A program made the position numbers and the translations under genes. Positions 51,194 to 61,606 of a stretch of DNA of 64,000 nucleotides are shown piece by piece. Each line of letters opens with the position of its first letter. Positions within the stretch are counted from its first letter, which is position 1. Origin of the DNA: Chryseolinea sp. H1M3-3 (GTDB lineage: Bacteria > Bacteroidota > Bacteroidia > Cytophagales > Cyclobacteriaceae); NCBI RefSeq assembly GCF_029360725.1, contig NZ_JARKMY010000001.1, positions 434,001 through 498,000 on the forward strand, given 5' to 3'. The notes under the pieces are model-generated. The model saw nothing but the letters and a program-made list of their open reading frames with translations, was not told where the DNA came from and did not search any database.

Positions 51194-52912
51194 ATGAAAG
51201 TTTACTTTGACAGAAAGGTGCTTGTTGGTTTTTTTCTGGCATTGGGAATTTTGGCTGTATTAGGAGTTTACTCATATCGGAATAGCCGGGAATCAATCGC
51301 TACCAGTCAGATGGTAGCGCGCACCAATGAAGCGCTTTATCATATCGAACGCCTCCATTCGGCCCACCTGCAACTTGAAGCAGAGGTAATGCGCTATACG
51401 ATTGAAGTTGATACATTTTTTATTTCATTCTATCATGACCGACTAAACGATGCCAGGATTCATTTTCAAAAGCTGATGGAAATGATGAAAGATGACCCAG
51501 CACAACGAGCCCGGTTAGATAGCATCCGTGTATTGGGGAAGAAAAAAATCGATTTGATAAATCAGGTAATACAAGCCCGCCAGCTATCAATCGATTCTGT
51601 AGGAAAACTTATTCCCTCCGCATTCAACAAGTCGTTGTTAGCAAAAATTAATGAGACAATTGAAGCTATGCAGGCGGCAGAGAAAAAATTATTGGATCAG
51701 CACATTTTACAGCGCAAAGCGGAAATATCGAAATTCTATTCAACGTTTATCACGCTACTCCTTGCAACGGCCCTCATCATGATCGTTTTATTCTTAACGA
51801 TTAATTCGACTTTACGTGCCCGGCTACAAGCTGAACACGCCCTGCAAATCGCCTCGAAAGAAATAAATGATCTTTATCACAACGCACCATGCGGTTATCA
51901 CTCGGTGGATGGCAATGGATTAATTGTCCAGATGAACTCAACATGGTTTGACTGGATTGGCTACAACAAAGATGAAGTCATTAATAAAATGACCTTGATG
52001 GATCTGCTGACGCCAGCGAGTAAACAACTGTATACAAAGAATTTTGAAGGGCTAAAAACACAAGGTTTCCTCACCAACGTTGAGTTAGAAATTTCCCGTA
52101 AGAATGGCACAATACTCTTTATAATTTTGAATGCCACTGCAATCAAAGATGAGCACGGAAACTTTCTGAAAAGCAGATCTACAGCCTTCGATATTACCGA
52201 TCGCCATTTAGCGGAAGAAAAAGTAATTGCAGCAAACAAAGAACTGGAAGCTTTCACTTATTCCGTCTCGCACGACCTTAGAACTCCTTTACGTTCAATT
52301 GATGGTTATTCTAAAATTCTTCAAGAAGATTATTCTTCAAAAATAGATGCTGAAGCGAACCGCCTATTAAATATCATTAGAAATAACGCCCGTAGAATGG
52401 GCGAACTTATCGATGATCTTCTCAACTTCTCCAGAACTGGAAGAAAAGAAATTGAAAAGAGCGCTGTTAATATGAATGTTTTGGTCGCAAATATTCAACA
52501 GGAGTTGTTGGTGCCTGAAAAATCACGAAATATCAAATTCACAGTACAGCCACTTAAGGATATTGATGCCGACAATAGTATGATGCGGCAAGTATGGGTA
52601 AACCTCATTTCCAATGCTTTGAAATATTCCAGGAAACAGGCCGAAGCGGTTATTGAAATCGGCTGCAAACCGGAAGAAGGTCGTATCCTCTATTACATTC
52701 GCGACAACGGCGTAGGCTTCGATATGAAGTACGCCGATAAATTGTTTGGCGTGTTTCAAAGGTTACATAAAATCGATGAATTTGAAGGTACTGGCGTTGG
52801 CCTCGCTCTTGTTCACCGCATTATTTCAAGGCATGGTGGAAAAATCTGGGCAGAGGCACATGTAAATAAAGGTGCAACGTTTTTCTTTTTCATACCCACC
52901 AAACATGAATAA
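51194..52912 (+). CDS. CHASE3-like/PAS sensor histidine kinase
   Basis: 572 residues. Two TM helices (about 9-27 and 188-207) enclose a helical CHASE3-like sensing loop; a PAS domain (about 225-345, '[23 protein letters not shown]') leads into HisKA with phospho-His in '[19 protein letters not shown]' and an HATPase with '[12 protein letters not shown]', '[22 protein letters not shown]', 'GTGVGLALV'. Its layout resembles phytochrome-like Rcp systems. It is followed 2 bases later by a CheY-like gene and then by a second kinase, a compact three-gene signalling operon. Confidence 0.93.
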   Translation: MKVYFDRKVLVGFFLALGILAVLGVYSYRNSRESIATSQMVARTNEALYHIERLHSAHLQLEAEVMRYTIEVDTFFISFYHDRLNDARIHFQKLMEMMKDDPAQRARLDSIRVLGKKKIDLINQVIQARQLSIDSVGKLIPSAFNKSLLAKINETIEAMQAAEKKLLDQHILQRKAEISKFYSTFITLLLATALIMIVLFLTINSTLRARLQAEHALQIASKEINDLYHNAPCGYHSVDGNGLIVQMNSTWFDWIGYNKDEVINKMTLMDLLTPASKQLYTKNFEGLKTQGFLTNVELEISRKNGTILFIILNATAIKDEHGNFLKSRSTAFDITDRHLAEEKVIAANKELEAFTYSVSHDLRTPLRSIDGYSKILQEDYSSKIDAEANRLLNIIRNNARRMGELIDDLLNFSRTGRKEIEKSAVNMNVLVANIQQELLVPEKSRNIKFTVQPLKDIDADNSMMRQVWVNLISNALKYSRKQAEAVIEIGCKPEEGRILYYIRDNGVGFDMKYADKLFGVFQRLHKIDEFEGTGVGLALVHRIISRHGGKIWAEAHVNKGATFFFFIPTKHE

Positions 52913-52914
52913 AA

Positions 52915-53340
52915 ATGATAAACAATTTAGCCGTCGAAGTCCTTTTAGTAGAAGATAATCCGGATGATGCTGAACTAACGATCCGGGTATTGAAAAAACA
53001 CAATCTGGCCAATAACCTGGTGCACGTACATGACGGTGAGGAAGCATTGGATTTTTTATTTGGTCAGGAAAGCAACAATTTACCCAAACTTATTTTGCTT
53101 GATCTAAAAATGCCGAAAGTGGATGGTATTGAAGTATTGAGAAAAATTAAAAAGGACGATCAGAAAAAAATAATACCTGTGGTAGTACTTACTTCATCGA
53201 AAGAAGAGCGTGATGTAATAGAATCATACCAGCTTGGTGTTAATGCATATGTCGTTAAGCCCGTTGAATTTGAAAAATTTGTTGATGCTGTGACCCAGCT
53301 GGGTTTATTCTGGTTGCTGCTCAATGAGCCACCACATTAG
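52915..53340 (+). CDS. Rcp1-like single-domain response regulator
   Basis: 141 residues. '[18 protein letters not shown]' acidic pocket, phosphoacceptor Asp in '[13 protein letters not shown]', '[12 protein letters not shown]' and Lys in '[11 protein letters not shown]'. The 'EDNPDDAEL' form is typical of regulators that take phosphate from phytochrome-like kinases. It starts 2 bases after the kinase stop and 23 bases before the next, so the three are co-expressed. Confidence 0.93.
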   Translation: MINNLAVEVLLVEDNPDDAELTIRVLKKHNLANNLVHVHDGEEALDFLFGQESNNLPKLILLDLKMPKVDGIEVLRKIKKDDQKKIIPVVVLTSSKEERDVIESYQLGVNAYVVKPVEFEKFVDAVTQLGLFWLLLNEPPH

Positions 53341-53363
53341 AATATCAAGTTAAAAAAACCATC

Positions 53364-54491
53364 ATGCAGAAACCGTTAAAAATTTTGGTATTGGAAGATG
53401 TTCAAGATGACGTTGGGCTTATTGAAAGAGAATTGCGCAAAGGCGGACTCACCTTCGAAACGACGCGCGTTGATAGTAAGCAGGGGTTTATTGAAGCACT
53501 ACGGCAATATGAAGCAGACATTATCTTGTCTGATCACAGCTTGCCACAATTTAATTCTTTTGAAGCTTTAAAACTCTGCAGACGTTCAGGCGTCCGCATT
53601 CCCTTTATCCTGGTTACCGGCTCTGTGTCGGAAGAATTTGCCGTTACGTGTTTAAAAGAAGGTGCCGACGACTATGTGTTAAAATCAAACCTCATTCGAC
53701 TTCCCAATGCAATTGTCAATTCACTGAAACAAAAAGAACTGGAGAACGAACGCAAAAAATCCGACGAGGCGATTCGTGAACAAAATGAAGAATTGGTTAA
53801 AATAAATCGTGAGTTGGATAGCTTTGTCTATAGTGTCTCACATAACCTTCGCGCACCACTGATGTCTGTCCTGGGTTTGCTAAACCTTGCCAGACTACAA
53901 GAAGGGAAGGAAGAGATGAACCAGTATTTTCAAATGATGGAACAAAGCATTCAAAAACTGGATAACACATTAAAGGAAATTCTCGACTATTCCAGAAATG
54001 CCCGCAAGGATGTAGATGTCCAACAAGTGGATATCCGCGACATAGTTAACGATAGCATCAAGCGGCTTCTTTACATGGAGGGGTCGGAGAAAATAACAAA
54101 AACTATCGACATCATTGAGCAGAGTCCTCTTTATTCTGACGCGTACAGGCTCCTGGTTATATTCAACAATTTACTTTCAAATTCTATCAAATACCGTGAC
54201 CCACAGAAGGAAGAGAATTTTATACATTTCTACATTACAATAGAAAAACAATTACTCACCATACGTGTACAAGATAACGGTATCGGCATCCCATCTCATT
54301 TCCTTCCAAAGGTCTTTAATATGTTCTATCGTGCAACAGAAAGAAGTGAGGGTGCTGGCCTTGGACTTTATATAGTAAGAGAGACAGTCCAGAAACTGGG
54401 TGGTAAAGTTGATGTACATTCTGAATATGGTATCGGCACAACCTTTGAAATAGAAATACCGAATAAGCTACCCGGCGACATCAATGTCTAA
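53364..54491 (+). CDS. Receiver-histidine kinase hybrid
   Basis: 375 residues. N-terminal receiver domain with phosphoacceptor Asp in 'DIILSDHSLPQFNS' and 'LVTGSVSEEFAVTCLKEGADDYVLKSN', then a coiled linker, HisKA with phospho-His in 'VYSVSHNLRAPLMSVLG', and HATPase ('FNNLLSNSIKYRD', 'DNGIGIPSHFLPKVFNMFYR', 'GAGLGLYIVRE'). No TM segment, so a cytoplasmic relay protein likely to take phosphate from the upstream partner(s). Last gene of the operon. Confidence 0.9.
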   Translation: MQKPLKILVLEDVQDDVGLIERELRKGGLTFETTRVDSKQGFIEALRQYEADIILSDHSLPQFNSFEALKLCRRSGVRIPFILVTGSVSEEFAVTCLKEGADDYVLKSNLIRLPNAIVNSLKQKELENERKKSDEAIREQNEELVKINRELDSFVYSVSHNLRAPLMSVLGLLNLARLQEGKEEMNQYFQMMEQSIQKLDNTLKEILDYSRNARKDVDVQQVDIRDIVNDSIKRLLYMEGSEKITKTIDIIEQSPLYSDAYRLLVIFNNLLSNSIKYRDPQKEENFIHFYITIEKQLLTIRVQDNGIGIPSHFLPKVFNMFYRATERSEGAGLGLYIVRETVQKLGGKVDVHSEYGIGTTFEIEIPNKLPGDINV

Positions 54492-54573
54492 ATTTTCACT
54501 GTTGATGCTAAATTAAGTACCACTCGATTACTGATATAGTTTCCTTATATTCAAAGCTTAATCATGTAATTTC

Positions 54574-56004
54574 ATGAGCGAAGCAAAGTTTAAACCTGTC
54601 CTCGGACTATGGGACGCTACGATGGTTGTGGCCGGCTCGATGATCGGCTCCGGGATTTTTATTGTTAGCGCTGACATTGTAAGGAATGTTGGTAGCCCTG
54701 GATGGCTCATCGCAGTGTGGCTCATCACAGGTTTCATGACCATTATTGCAGCCGTGAGTTACGGCGAGCTAAGCGGAATGTTTCCCAAGGCAGGAGGACA
54801 ATATGTTTATCTGAAGGAAGCCTATAATCCATTGGTCGCATTCTTGTATGGCTGGAGTTTCTTTGCTGTAATTCAAACAGCGACGATTGCTGCAGTAGGC
54901 GTTGCGTTTGCACGGTTCTCCGCTTATATATTTCCATGGATGAGCGAGACGAACAAACTGATCAACCTGGGATTTACCGAGATCTCAGCAGCACAGGTAT
55001 CCTCCATTATCTTAATTATTTTTCTCACGTACGTCAACACTAGAGGAATCAAAGAAGGAAAAATTATTCAGACATCATTTACTGTATCGAAATTGATTGC
55101 CTTGTTTGGTTTGATCCTCTTTGGCTTTTTATTAGTAAAAGAAAGTTCTTGGGATGCTAACTGGCAAAGTGGATTTAATGCAGCGCAGGATTTTGGAACA
55201 GACGCTAATGGTAAAGAACCCTCAGGCTGGAAGGAAATTGGCGGGATTACGTTATTAGGTGCGATAGCAGCTGCCATGACAGGTTCACTCTTCAGCAGCG
55301 ATGCCTGGAATAATGTGACCTTTATTGCAGGTGAAATAAAAAATCCAAAACGCAACATTGGTCTCAGCCTGTTTCTTGGGACATTAATGGTTACGATTCT
55401 ATACATCACCACCAATCTGATGTATTTGAAGGTTCTTCCGCTTGATGGAATAGCTTTTCCTCAAGAAGACCGTTTAGCCATATCCGCAGCCAACCAGATC
55501 TTCGGAGAAGGAGGCAAATATGTTATTGCTGTATTGATCATGGTTTCAACTTTTGGATGTAACAATGGATTGATTCTCGCAGGCGCGCGTGTGTATTATA
55601 CCATGGCCAAGGATAATTTGTTTTTCAAGAAAGCGGGTGAACTCAATAAAAATGCAGTACCAGAATGGGCGCTGTGGGCTCAGTGTGTTGTCGCCAGCAT
55701 ACTTTGCCTAAGTGGAGGCTATGGAAATTTGCTGGATATGATTTCGCTTGTTGTTGTTATTTTCTATACACTCACTATCGCCGGAATTTTCATTCTACGA
55801 AAAAAACGACCTGATGCTGAACGACCATACAAAGCATTCGGATACCCAGTACTTCCATTCATTTATATTCTAATGGGTATAGCTTTCTGCACCTTACTCA
55901 TTATATACAAACCGGATTTTACCTGGCCTGGACTCATTATTACCCTTATAGGTATACCGTTATATTATCTTGCTATACAACGGAACAAGGCGTCAGCGAA
56001 GTGA
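54574..56004 (+). CDS. APC-family amino acid permease
   Basis: 476 residues with about 12 TM helices. The N-terminal 'GLWDATMVVAGSMIGSGIFIVSADIV' is the TM1 unwound substrate site of APC transporters; 'GELSGMFPKAGGQYVYLKEAY' follows. Amino acid/polyamine uptake or exchange in the inner membrane; the substrate cannot be told. It follows the kinase operon by 82 bases and probably has its own promoter; convergent with the reductase gene. Confidence 0.9.
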   Translation: MSEAKFKPVLGLWDATMVVAGSMIGSGIFIVSADIVRNVGSPGWLIAVWLITGFMTIIAAVSYGELSGMFPKAGGQYVYLKEAYNPLVAFLYGWSFFAVIQTATIAAVGVAFARFSAYIFPWMSETNKLINLGFTEISAAQVSSIILIIFLTYVNTRGIKEGKIIQTSFTVSKLIALFGLILFGFLLVKESSWDANWQSGFNAAQDFGTDANGKEPSGWKEIGGITLLGAIAAAMTGSLFSSDAWNNVTFIAGEIKNPKRNIGLSLFLGTLMVTILYITTNLMYLKVLPLDGIAFPQEDRLAISAANQIFGEGGKYVIAVLIMVSTFGCNNGLILAGARVYYTMAKDNLFFKKAGELNKNAVPEWALWAQCVVASILCLSGGYGNLLDMISLVVVIFYTLTIAGIFILRKKRPDAERPYKAFGYPVLPFIYILMGIAFCTLLIIYKPDFTWPGLIITLIGIPLYYLAIQRNKASAK

Positions 56005-56047
56005 TCGAATGCACGTGGGATGTTTTTTTAAAATTCGCACGAAGCTG

Positions 56048-56950
56048 TCAAGCAACTGACTTCAATTGTGACGCAAGTATCTGAAGGCCCTCTTCAAATG
56101 AATGAGGCTCATACCCCAATTCTTTTCGTGCTTTATCGATTATGAAACCGGTCTTTGCCGGCCGCCGTGCGGGCTGCGTGAATTTAATAGAATCAGACTC
56201 TTTAATAAGTGATTTATCAAGCTTGAAAAAGTCGGCAGTGCGAATTGCAATATCATAGGGCGATAAGTAATCCTTTCCGGAAATATTAAAAATTCCCTTT
56301 GCTTTTTTCTTTGCTGCAAGATAACAACCCATCGCTAAATCTTCCGCGAGGGTTGGCGTTCTCCATTGATCGTTAACTACCTGAATGGTTTTTCCGTCCT
56401 CTAAGCTTTTCTTTACCCATAGAACGATGTTCGAACGACTCATATCATTTGTAACACCAAACACCAAAACAGTGCGAAGAATAGTCCAGGATATATCACT
56501 CTCCATCACTACTTTTTCTCCAGCAAATTTACTTTCACCATAAAAATTCACTGGATTCGGGATGGCATTTTCATCAAGCAACTCTTTAGTGCCATCGAAA
56601 ATGAAATCTGTCGAGACATGAATGAAATGAACCTTATTTCGCCGGCAGGCATTCACCAAACTTTCAACAGCTAAAACATTTGTCTTCCAGCAAGCCTCGC
56701 GTTGTACTTCACATTGGTCCACCTGTGTCATAGCTGCCGTGTTGATGATAACATCTGGCTTAAGTTTATCGATAATCTGATCAACAGCCGCCGAATCCGT
56801 AATATCCAACAAATAAAATTCCCCTTTGTGAATGGGAATTGCCGCGGGTCTTGCCGCTGTTGCGATTAGCTGAATGGTATCGTCCTTTTCTAAAAGTTCT
56901 ATGAGCTTTTGGCCCAGTAATCCGTTGGCTCCAGTAACGAGAATTTTCAC
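56048..56950 (-). CDS. RmlD-like NAD(P)-dependent sugar reductase
   Basis: 300 residues. Rossmann N-terminus 'ILVTGANGLLGQKLIELL' (GxxGxxG), 'NTAAMTQVDQCE', catalytic Ser/Tyr/Lys region 'STDFIFDG' and 'FYGESKFAGEKVV' (YxxxK), and 'NISGKDYLSPYDIAI'. Fits dTDP-4-dehydrorhamnose reductase (extended SDR family). No other rhamnose genes are present here, so the true substrate may be another nucleotide sugar. Usual length, single gene. Confidence 0.85.
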   Translation of the reverse strand: MKILVTGANGLLGQKLIELLEKDDTIQLIATAARPAAIPIHKGEFYLLDITDSAAVDQIIDKLKPDVIINTAAMTQVDQCEVQREACWKTNVLAVESLVNACRRNKVHFIHVSTDFIFDGTKELLDENAIPNPVNFYGESKFAGEKVVMESDISWTILRTVLVFGVTNDMSRSNIVLWVKKSLEDGKTIQVVNDQWRTPTLAEDLAMGCYLAAKKKAKGIFNISGKDYLSPYDIAIRTADFFKLDKSLIKESDSIKFTQPARRPAKTGFIIDKARKELGYEPHSFEEGLQILASQLKSVA

Positions 56951-57038
56951 AAGTTAATTGTTTAGATGTCAAATGTTTTAGTCTGTTGAACCTAAAACTG
57001 CATCGTAAGAGAATTGTTTCCGATGTAGAAACTCAATC

Positions 57039-57902
57039 TTACTTTTGAGGATACTTATACCCGTATAGTTTCTCGATTTGCGCTTTCGGCATTTTTTCTA
57101 CCGTCACAGTCATTCGAATATCTTGAATGGGTCTGTCCCCAGGTGCTTTGGGTACAGCAGCAATTTTGTCGACCACTTCCAGCCCTTTAATCACCTTGCC
57201 AAAAACAGTATACTCGCCATCCAGATTTGGAGCTCCTCCTACCGTTGTATATGCTTTGAGAATTTCAGGCGCAACAGTTTTTTCTGTATTGATGCCAGTT
57301 GCTTTTTCAACGCGTGGTTTTAAGCGCACAATATAATCCTGGTACCCTTTCATATTTCCTGATTGATACAATGCGACAATTGAATCATAGGCTGGCCGAT
57401 TGACGGAATCCTGAAAAAATTGCTGCATTGCCTGATTGAACTTCATCTGATCGATCTTCAATTCTCCTTCACTCATCACCGTTCCCTGAACGATATAAAA
57501 CTGACTTCCGCTGGATGCTTTCGTTGGATTTTGCTGATCGCCTAATCGTGCGGCTGATAAAGCGCCACGTTCATGAAAAAATTTAGGGTTAAATTCCGCG
57601 TCGATGGTATAGCCCGGACCTCCACGCCCTAACGGCTGGCCTGGCTGCGCATTCTTTGAATCAGGATCGCCGCCCTGGATCATAAATCCTTCAATAACCC
57701 TGTGGAACATCGTGCTATCAAAGAAATGTTCCTCTGCCAGCTTTATAAAATTCTCTTTGTGTTTAGGAGTTTCATCGTATAAGATTGCAACCATATCGCC
57801 ATAACTGGTTTTGATGGTAACAACATAGTCACTGTTTTGTGCACAGCCGGTGATGATCAGGGAACAGATTAAAAAAATAAAACTAATTTTCTTCATAGAC
57901 AA
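57039..57902 (-). CDS. Cyclophilin-type peptidylprolyl isomerase, lipoprotein
   Basis: 287 residues. Signal with lipobox ('FLICSLIITGCAQ'). Cyclophilin core 'GDMVAILYDETPKHKENFIKL', 'DSTMFHRVIEGFMIQGGDP', 'GGPGYTIDAEF', 'SGSQFYIVQG' and 'EYTVFGKVIKGLEVVDKIAAVP'. An inserted helical segment (about 150-225) separates the core from the end, as in many Bacteroidota homologues. Proline isomerisation for envelope protein folding. ATG 57896 is an alternative start. Confidence 0.92.
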   Translation of the reverse strand: MSMKKISFIFLICSLIITGCAQNSDYVVTIKTSYGDMVAILYDETPKHKENFIKLAEEHFFDSTMFHRVIEGFMIQGGDPDSKNAQPGQPLGRGGPGYTIDAEFNPKFFHERGALSAARLGDQQNPTKASSGSQFYIVQGTVMSEGELKIDQMKFNQAMQQFFQDSVNRPAYDSIVALYQSGNMKGYQDYIVRLKPRVEKATGINTEKTVAPEILKAYTTVGGAPNLDGEYTVFGKVIKGLEVVDKIAAVPKAPGDRPIQDIRMTVTVEKMPKAQIEKLYGYKYPQK

Positions 57903-57953
57903 TTTTTATAAAAACTTAGATAGGACCAGAAGCGTATATACCGTACGATACCC

Positions 57954-58889
57954 TTACACATCCAATCCCTTTAACTTAATACTTTTTAATATCTCCTCTC
58001 CGCCGTTAAGTAACACTTCCTGAGCGACAGCCTCACCCAACTCTTTAACATCTTCAACGGGAGCCGTTTGTTTTGCCTTTATTACTTGCTTTCCATCGAG
58101 TGAAATAATACCACCTTTCAATGTTACAAGCGAACCTTCAAAATGCGCGTAACCGAATACAGGAATACTGCATCCCCCATGCATCGTTTTCAAAAAAGAT
58201 CGTTCCGCCCGAATGCAAGCCTCAGTTTCAGGATGGTTAACCCAGCGTTCTAATATTTCTTTCTTACCGAAACTAAGTTTCTTATGGCATTCAATGGCAA
58301 TACTACCTTGTCCTACAGAAGGAACGAAATAACTTGTTTCAATTTTCTCAACAATTAAGTTATCATAACCCATTCGATGCACCCCTGCAAAAGCCAACAA
58401 CAATGCATCGCATTCTCCAGCCTGAAGCTTATTCACCCGTGTCTGTAAATTTCCCCGAATGCTGACTGGTGTGATTGAAGGATAAAAATGTTTAAGAAAA
58501 GCAACCCTACGGGTAGCCGAAGTACCAACTTTAATATTCTCAGATTTTAGACTAATATTTTTGTTTGTGCTTACGAGCACATCATTTGCTTCCTCCCGCT
58601 CTGTGAAAGCTACTAATTCGAGCTCATCATTTATTTCTGAAGACAGGTCCTTTGCGCTGTGTACCGCGATGTCAATAGATCCGTCCAAAAGTTTCTCCTC
58701 TATTTCTTCCGTGAATACGCCCTTGCTACCGATCTTAGAGATGCTTACGTTCAGGATTTTATCTCCACGTGTTTCAACCGGTACAATTTCACAATCATAC
58801 CCAGAGGGTTTTATCAGGCTAGCAACATGTTCAGCCTGCCAAAGTGCCAGCTTACTACCCCGGGTTCCAATGCGAAAAATCTTGTTCAT
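57954..58889 (-). CDS. hemC: Hydroxymethylbilane synthase (porphobilinogen deaminase)
   Basis: 311 residues. 'IGTRGSKLALWQAEHVASL', 'FTEEIEEKLLDGSIDIAVHSAKDL' and 'SIRGNLQTRVNKL' are the standard HemC motifs; the cofactor-binding Cys is in 'HGGCSIPVFGYA'. Joins four porphobilinogens into hydroxymethylbilane in haem synthesis. The start overlaps the end of the delta'-like gene by 4 bases, so the two are co-translated. Confidence 0.95.
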   Translation of the reverse strand: MNKIFRIGTRGSKLALWQAEHVASLIKPSGYDCEIVPVETRGDKILNVSISKIGSKGVFTEEIEEKLLDGSIDIAVHSAKDLSSEINDELELVAFTEREEANDVLVSTNKNISLKSENIKVGTSATRRVAFLKHFYPSITPVSIRGNLQTRVNKLQAGECDALLLAFAGVHRMGYDNLIVEKIETSYFVPSVGQGSIAIECHKKLSFGKKEILERWVNHPETEACIRAERSFLKTMHGGCSIPVFGYAHFEGSLVTLKGGIISLDGKQVIKAKQTAPVEDVKELGEAVAQEVLLNGGEEILKSIKLKGLDV

Positions 58890-60007
58890 GGATTAATAAT
58901 TTTAGAGAGCTTCAGAGACAGGTCCAGAAAAATCATTTTCGCGCTTCCATTGCGTTCAAGGTGATAGCTGGCTTCGCTCATAAGCCCAAAGGATTTATCA
59001 ATTTTTTCAACATTCATCACCTTACTAAAACCCTGCACAAATTTAAGTTCTTCTCCCTGCAAACGATTAATCGCATCCGCTCCCGAAAGGGTAAGTAATG
59101 TTTCGCGTAAAACATTCATGCTATATGCCATCAAATTTTTTTGGCTCAGTTTATCAAGCGCATGATAGCGCTCTGACTGACTTACCAAGGTAGCATAACT
59201 TTTTTTAAAGCAGGCACGCATCCATTCGATAAAAAGCGTGGCATTATCATCTTCCTGGCTTTCAATAGATTTAAGTGCCATGTTAACATTACCTTCAGCA
59301 AGGTGGGCAATCTTCCGTGCTTTACTTTGTTCTACACCTTGCATGATAAGTTGATCTTCAACCTCATGGTCACTTAACAATGGAACGGTAATAATTTGCG
59401 TTCTTGAAATAATCGTCGGCAGAAGTTTGTCAGCTGCGTTGGTGATTAAAATAAAATAAGTATGTGCTGCAGGTTCTTCCAGTATTTTCAAAATTCCATT
59501 AGCAGCCGACGGATGCATAAGTTCGGGCTGCCATATGATCATTACCTTGTATGCACTCTCAAATGGTTTTAACGAAAGCGTTTTGATAATCTCGCGGCTT
59601 TCTTCGCGGGAGATCAACGCTTGTTTATCCTCACCACCATAAAAAGTTGTCCAGTCATTTAGACCTCCAAAAGGTTGTTCAAGTAAGAACGAACGCCATG
59701 ATTTCATTATTTCAGCTTTAAACCGCTCTTCATCCTTATCTCCTTTTGCATTACTTAACGGGAAGACAAAATGTGTATCAGGATGAATGAATTTCAAATT
59801 TTTCGAACAAGCAGAACATGTGCCGCACGCATCCACTTCGCCTCGCTGCTGGCAATGCAAATAAGTAGCATACGCTAGGGCTAGTGGCAAATTGAGGGCA
59901 CCTTCGGCGCCTACAAACAGCTGTGCATGGGGTGTATGGTTATTCTTAACAGCATCGATAAGAAGTTTTTTTGTCTCGGACAGTCCCGGTATGTTTCTAA
60001 ATAACAC
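58886..60007 (-). CDS. holB: DNA polymerase III delta'-like clamp-loader subunit
   Basis: 373 residues. Start 'IPGLSETKKLLIDAVKNNHTPHAQLFVGAEGALNLPLALAYATYL' is the AAA+ region with degraded P-loop typical of delta', and the zinc-binding Cys set 'CQQRGEVDACGTCSACSKN' is intact; 'SRTQIITVPLLSD' contains the SRC-like motif. It helps load the sliding clamp in replication. It overlaps hemC by 4 bases and follows the GlmU-like gene after 25 bases. Confidence 0.85.
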   Translation of the reverse strand: MLFRNIPGLSETKKLLIDAVKNNHTPHAQLFVGAEGALNLPLALAYATYLHCQQRGEVDACGTCSACSKNLKFIHPDTHFVFPLSNAKGDKDEERFKAEIMKSWRSFLLEQPFGGLNDWTTFYGGEDKQALISREESREIIKTLSLKPFESAYKVMIIWQPELMHPSAANGILKILEEPAAHTYFILITNAADKLLPTIISRTQIITVPLLSDHEVEDQLIMQGVEQSKARKIAHLAEGNVNMALKSIESQEDDNATLFIEWMRACFKKSYATLVSQSERYHALDKLSQKNLMAYSMNVLRETLLTLSGADAINRLQGEELKFVQGFSKVMNVEKIDKSFGLMSEASYHLERNGSAKMIFLDLSLKLSKIINP

Positions 60008-60032
60008 TAGGATTACAATTTATTTTTTTTGT

Positions 60033-61199
60033 TTAAACTCTTGTGTGTAAAGTCATCTTAAAAAGATGCGCCAATATATCCTGATCATCTTCACTAAAAT
60101 CAGCATTTCTTCTGCTCATCACTTTGTTAATGGTGTCAAAAGCTTTTTCTATCTTATAGGTGGTAAATCCATTGGCACCTCCCCAGGCAAAAGAAGGTAC
60201 GTAGTTTGGTGGCATTCCGCTGCCAAAAATATTTGCACATACATCTACAACGGTACCGGTATTAAACATTGTGCTGATGCCACTTTTGCTATGGTCTCCC
60301 ATCATCAATCCACAAAATTGAAGTCCGGTATTTTTAAAACCATTGTCAACGTGGCTCCATAATTTTACCGTATCATAATTATTTTTAAGATTTGAAGTGT
60401 TCGTCCCGGCACCAAGATTACACCATTCGCCAAGTACTGAGTTGCCTAAGTAGCCATCATGTGCTTTGTTGCTGTTGCCGAAGATCACCGAATTACTGAC
60501 CTCACCTCCTATCTTACAGTATGGGCCTATCGTTGTATCGCCACGGATCTTGGCACCCATATTGACTTGAGCATTGTCGCATAAAGCAAACGACCCCCGG
60601 ATGACGACACCCTCCTGCACCACGCTGTTTTTGCCGAGGTAGATGGGCCCGCTTTCCGCATTCAATACCGCGGCGAGAATAGTTACCCCCTCTTCCACAA
60701 AAATATTCTCTTCGTTATAAACGGCAGTATATCTATCCTTGATGGGGAAAGATTTTCGTCCCTGTGTTAAGAGCTTGAAATCCTTTTTAAGCTGATCCGC
60801 GTTTTCCCGGAATATTTTCCAGGTATGATCTATAATGGTAAATGAATTTTCGTACTCAATAGTATTCTGGGCGGTCATTTCGTCTTCCGGATTCCGAGCA
60901 GCAATGAGTAAGGAACCGTTCACGAGGTAATATCCATCCGGCAAAGCCCTGACTGTGTCGAGCAATAAATCATCGGGGCATATTGCGCCATTGATCAGCA
61001 GATTATTTAAAGTAGAGACAATCGGAAATTTCCTTTGGAGATAATCTTCCGTTTTATAGGAGACTTCGACACCCAATCGCTTTTGCCACTTTTCTGCAAT
61101 GGTCATGATACCGACGCGGACTCCAGAAACAGGACGGGTGAATGTGAATGGAAGCAACGCCATGCGAATCGCAGGATCATCAAATAGGATAATATTCAT
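60033..61199 (-). CDS. GlmU-like sugar nucleotidyltransferase/acyltransferase
   Basis: 388 residues. N-terminal 'RMALLPFTFTRPVSGVRVGIMTIAEKW' replaces the usual pyrophosphorylase loop and matches the Bacteroidota putative GlmU-like family; the C-terminal half is a left-handed beta-helix with hexapeptide repeats ('IYLGKNSVVQEGVVIRG', 'GAKIRGDTTIGPYCKIGGEVSNSVI'). It probably makes UDP-GlcNAc or a related precursor for cell wall. First gene of the leftward GlmU-like/holB/hemC operon. Confidence 0.88.
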   Translation of the reverse strand: MNIILFDDPAIRMALLPFTFTRPVSGVRVGIMTIAEKWQKRLGVEVSYKTEDYLQRKFPIVSTLNNLLINGAICPDDLLLDTVRALPDGYYLVNGSLLIAARNPEDEMTAQNTIEYENSFTIIDHTWKIFRENADQLKKDFKLLTQGRKSFPIKDRYTAVYNEENIFVEEGVTILAAVLNAESGPIYLGKNSVVQEGVVIRGSFALCDNAQVNMGAKIRGDTTIGPYCKIGGEVSNSVIFGNSNKAHDGYLGNSVLGEWCNLGAGTNTSNLKNNYDTVKLWSHVDNGFKNTGLQFCGLMMGDHSKSGISTMFNTGTVVDVCANIFGSGMPPNYVPSFAWGGANGFTTYKIEKAFDTINKVMSRRNADFSEDDQDILAHLFKMTLHTRV

Positions 61200-61269
61200 T
61201 CCTCAAAAATAAACCGGGATTGATAACGAAGAAGAATTCAATGGGATAAATTGTGCGTGTGCTCAGAAA

Positions 61270-61300
61270 ATCAAAAAGCCCCGCTAATGGCAGGGCTTTC
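61270..61300 (-). terminator. Terminator after rpmE2
   Basis: AAAGCCC-CG-C and G-CA-GGGCTTT arms (61275-61299) form a hairpin that, read leftward, follows the rpmE2 stop and runs into TTTTGATTTT. It is symmetrical enough to act on rightward transcripts too. Confidence 0.75.
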
Positions 61301-61326
61301 ACTTTTCTCCACGAAAAGAAGAAGAA

Positions 61327-61575
61327 TTATGCTTTCTTCTGATATTTGTTCTTGAACTTTTCCACACGGCCGGCAGTATCTACGAACATCTTTTTGCCTG
61401 TGAAAAAGGGATGTGATGCTGAACTAACTTCGACTTTGATTACAGGGTATTCTTTTCCATCTTCCCACTTAGCCGTTTCTTTTGTGTTAGAAGTTGAACG
61501 GCTGATAAACTTTGTATCGCTTGAAGTATCCCAAAAGATCACTTCTCTATATTCCGGGTGAATGCCTTTTTTCAT
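61327..61575 (-). CDS. rpmE2: 50S ribosomal protein L31 type B
   Basis: 82 residues: '[28 protein letters not shown]' region, '[20 protein letters not shown]' and '[13 protein letters not shown]'. It lacks the CxxC pair, so it is the zinc-free (type B) form. Preceded by an excellent TTG-N19-TATCTTTG promoter and followed by a terminator, so it is monocistronic. Confidence 0.97.
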   Translation of the reverse strand: MKKGIHPEYREVIFWDTSSDTKFISRSTSNTKETAKWEDGKEYPVIKVEVSSASHPFFTGKKMFVDTAGRVEKFKNKYQKKA

Positions 61576-61606
61576 ATGAATTCTACGTTTTTCCCTAAAA
61601 GGACTG

